64,000 nt of DNA from Lathyrus oleraceus (taxonomy: Eukaryota > Streptophyta > Magnoliopsida > Fabales > Fabaceae): contig NC_066583.1 of the NCBI RefSeq assembly GCF_024323335.1, positions 362,870,377-362,934,376 on the forward strand, given 5' to 3'. Made by a program: the position numbers and the translations under genes. Positions 61,659 through 64,000 of this stretch are shown piece by piece. Numbering within the stretch: position 1 is the stretch's first letter; each line of letters starts with the position of its first letter. Below the pieces are notes generated by a model. The model was not told where the DNA came from. It did not search any database and saw nothing but the letters and a program-made list of their open reading frames with translations.

Positions 61659-63384
61659 AGTGACGATGTGAATGTAATAGTGCCAGTATTCAAGACACCA
61701 GGAGAAAGTGGTGATCTAGTTTGACAGCAACAACAATAACAGTGTCACCAATAGATCGGTATCGTCGTTGGTAATACGGTTAGCGGGCCCTATCCTGTAT
61801 GCATCCGATAGAGCTGTTTCATACCAGTATAATGCTACTATGTTAGAGAATGGTCAAGAAGTTCCTTTGCCAATGACCAGTTTTGTTGTGAGCATTGTTG
61901 ATGTTACGAAGGTGACCCATTACGGTCGAGTTTTTGGGCATGTGTTCCCGAAGAATGTAGAAGATGTATATATCAGTAAGAAGGTGGATGTGCCTGTAGT
62001 GGATCCAGTTAGTGCTCCAAGATGTTAGTCTGGTGAATCCGGCGGTTTGAAGCCTAATGATGATGATGAGGTACTTCGGTTAATCAAAAAGAGCAAATTT
62101 AATGTGGTGGAGCAGCTGGTCCAAACTCCCTCCAAGATTTCAGTGTTGTCTCTACTTATGAACTCTGAAGCGTACAGAGAGGCATTGCAAAGAGTATTGG
62201 AGCAAGCATATGTAGAGCACGATGTTACGGTGGATTAGTTCGATCATATTGTGGCTAACATCACTTCCTGCAACAATCTAAGCTTTTGCGATGAAGAACT
62301 TCCCGAGGAAGGCAGAAATCATAACTTGGCATTGCATATATCGATGAACTGCAAGGAAGATGCTCTGTCAAATGTATTGGTTGACACCGGCTCTTCATTG
62401 AATGCACTCCCAAAATCAACTCTTTCCATACTTCCGTATCAAGGATCTCCAATGAGATATAGTGGCGTGATCATCAAAGCTTTTGATGGTTCTCGCAAGA
62501 CTGTAATTAGTGAGCTGGACCTTCCTGTGAAGATAGGTCCGAGTGATTTCCAAATTACTTTCCAGGTAATTGATATCCACCCGGCCTATAGCTGCTTGTT
62601 AGGAAGGCCATGGATACATGAGGCGGGAGCTGTTACGTCAACTCTACATCAAAAGTTGAAGTTTGTTAAGAACGGAAAGCTTGTTATCATCGGTGGAGAG
62701 AAGGCTTTGTTGGTAAGCCACCTGTCGTCTTTCTCTTACGTTGAAGCTGAGGATGAGATTGGAACTTCGTTCCAAGCTCTATCTATTGCTGAAGAAAAGA
62801 GAGTTGGGGCACCCATGTCCTCCTTCAAAGATGCGCATAAGATTGTTGAAGATGGTAATTCTGATCAGTGGGGCCGGATGGTAGAGGTCGCCAAGAACCA
62901 GAGCAGAGCCGGTTTGGGATTCCAACAAAGTTTGTCTGTGATTAGAGCCGAAGATGTGAAACCCAGTTTTCGTAGCGGAGGGTTCATTCATGGTAATGAA
63001 CAACACTTAGCTGCAGTGATCGAGGGTGATGAAGATGAAGGTTGCACCAATTTTGTGACACATGGAAAGGCTTGCAACAATTGGATTGCTGTCAACATTC
63101 ATGTTATTGTGCATCATTCTAAGTTGGTTTCTAAACCCATTGAATACAATGATCCTACTCCCTCTCCAAACTTTGAATTCCCTGTGTTTGAGGTCGAGGA
63201 AGAAAATGATGAAGAAATATCTGATGAATTGTCTCGTCTACTTAAGCACGAGGAAAAAGCCATTCAGCCTTTTGAAGAGCAGGTTGAGCTTGTCAACTTG
63301 GGTTCCGAGGATGATATGAAGGAAGTCAAGATAGGGTCTCGATTGTGTCCAGAGATTACGAAGGGGTTTATTGATCTTCTCTGA
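61659..63384 (+). pseudogene. Ogre protease region, resumed after the SIRE insert
   Basis: The stretch at 61768-62028 holds the usual pre-protease linker (AGPILYASDRAVSYQYNATM, then VTHYGRVFGHVFPK). 62047-62238 continues (LRLIKKSKFNVVEQLVQTPS) to a TAG at 62236. In the frame from 62251 comes the protease: LVDTGSSLNALPKSTL with an intact D-T-G, IIKAFDGSRKTVISELDLPV and CLLGRPWIHEAGAVTSTLHQ. An acidic linker to 63384 (TGA) follows. The protease part is better preserved than the rest, but the polyprotein is broken. Confidence 0.85.
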
Positions 63385-64000
63385 GAGTATTCAGATATGT
63401 ATGCTTGGTCCTATCAAGACATGCCTGGTTTGGATTCTGAGATTGTGGAGCATAGATTATCGTTGAAGCCATAATGCCCGCCAGTCAAGCAGAAATTGAA
63501 AAGGCCTCATCCTGATATGGCAGTAAAGATCAAAGAAGAAGTGCAGAAGTAGATTGATGTCGGTTTCCTTGTTACCACTGAATATCCGTAGTGGGTGGCC
63601 AATTGTGTGCATGTTCCGAAGAAGGATGGAAAAGTATGCATGTGCATTGATTATAGAAATTTGAACAAATCCAGTCCGAAAGATGATTTACCTCTACCAC
63701 ACATTGACATGTTGGTAGACAACAAAGCTAAATTCAAAGTCGTTTCATTTATGGACGGATTTTTTGGATACAATCAAATCAAGATGGCACCCGAAGATAT
63801 GGAGAAGACCATATTCATTACACCTTGGGGAACATTCTGTTGTAGAGTGATGCCTTTCGATTTAAAGAATGTTGGTGCAACTTACCAGAGGGCAATGACC
63901 ACTCTTTTTCATGATATGATGCATAAAGAGATCGAAGTTTATGTTAATGATATGATTGCCAAATCCATTGATGAAGAAGAGCATGTTGAGCATTTGTTGA
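63385..64000 (+). pseudogene. Ogre reverse transcriptase, partial, interrupted and cut by the window edge
   Basis: After the TGA at 63382 the frame reads EYSDMYAWSYQDMPGLDSEI, with stops near 63472, 63550 and 63588. Then come WVANCVHVPKKDGKVCMCID, LPLPHIDMLVDNKAKFK and FMDGFFGYNQIKMAPEDMEK. The active-site motif is YVNDM (about 63940-63954) instead of YVDD, which removes a catalytic aspartate. The sequence ends at the window edge in the palm domain. Confidence 0.85.

Larger units (their letters stand above)
44715..64000 (+). mobile_element. Ogre retrotransposon (Ty3/gypsy, Tat clade), degenerate, 3' end outside the window
   Basis: The layout is a 4.3-kb 5' LTR, primer site, extra ORF1, gag, protease and reverse transcriptase. 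A large LTR and an additional ORF before gag are the known hallmarks of Ogre elements. A SIRE-like element interrupts it at 53457-61653. It has many in-frame stops, a 1-base frameshift in gag and a mutated reverse transcriptase active site, so it is dead. Without the SIRE insert about 11.1 kb is visible, and it runs off the right edge within reverse transcriptase. Confidence 0.88.

Overview
The window is nuclear DNA from a plant, most likely a legume of the Fabeae type (pea, vetch, lentil or grass pea relatives). This rests on plant-type exon-intron structure, very AT-rich DNA, and stacked Ogre/Tat, Athila and SIRE-like retrotransposons plus a plant Helitron. The species cannot be fixed from the sequence alone. 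Only one ordinary host gene is visible: an apparently intact cellulose synthase-like E gene (CslE1 type, eight exons, minus strand, 10271-13861). Almost everything else is mobile DNA, much of it nested, and the nesting can be read from target-site duplications (TSDs).

Left block (1-9798). A decayed minus-strand Ty1/copia element spans about 433-9798. An Ogre-type LTR (561-5199, minus orientation) sits inside it, just beyond the RNase H end. Centre-left (9799-17328) holds the CslE gene, AT-rich intergenic DNA with a possible Helitron 5' end near 14000, and a truncated plus-strand copia gag-protease fragment.

Central block (17329-44714). A decayed minus-strand Ogre/Tat polyprotein is split in two (17329-18891 and 42238 to about 44160) by a lone LTR bounded by the 5-bp TSD AGTGG (LTR 18892-42237). 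That LTR was itself hit twice. A Helitron with Rep and Pif1-type helicase coding lies at 20605-27088, inserted between A and T. A young full-length Athila-lineage element lies at 28212-41842, with TSD CCCAT, two 1749-bp LTRs that differ at about seven positions by eye, and a tRNA-Asp-type primer site. The Athila element carries gag-protease, an intact reverse transcriptase/RNase H/integrase frame, and two consecutive, mutually related ATHILA ORF-1-like genes. The downstream one has its own TATA box and a palindromic TGACG array upstream, echoing the promoter layout of the LTR. This is the most interesting feature of the window.

Right block (44715-64000). A plus-strand Ogre element starts with a 4.3-kb LTR, a primer-binding site, the lineage-specific extra ORF1, and gag. 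It is interrupted at 53457-61653 by a SIRE-like copia element (TSD ACTTG, LTRs about 98% identical by eye). That element has lost integrase and most of its reverse transcriptase/RNase H but keeps gag, protease and an envelope-position ORF. Ogre then continues with protease and reverse transcriptase to the window edge, carrying many stop codons.

Relative order of events: the Ogre pol (minus), copia and plus-strand Ogre copies are old and broken. The lone LTR entered the old pol, the Helitron and Athila entered that LTR, and SIRE entered the plus-strand Ogre. Athila is the youngest by LTR divergence. Domain names come from recognising motifs by eye; no database search was run.
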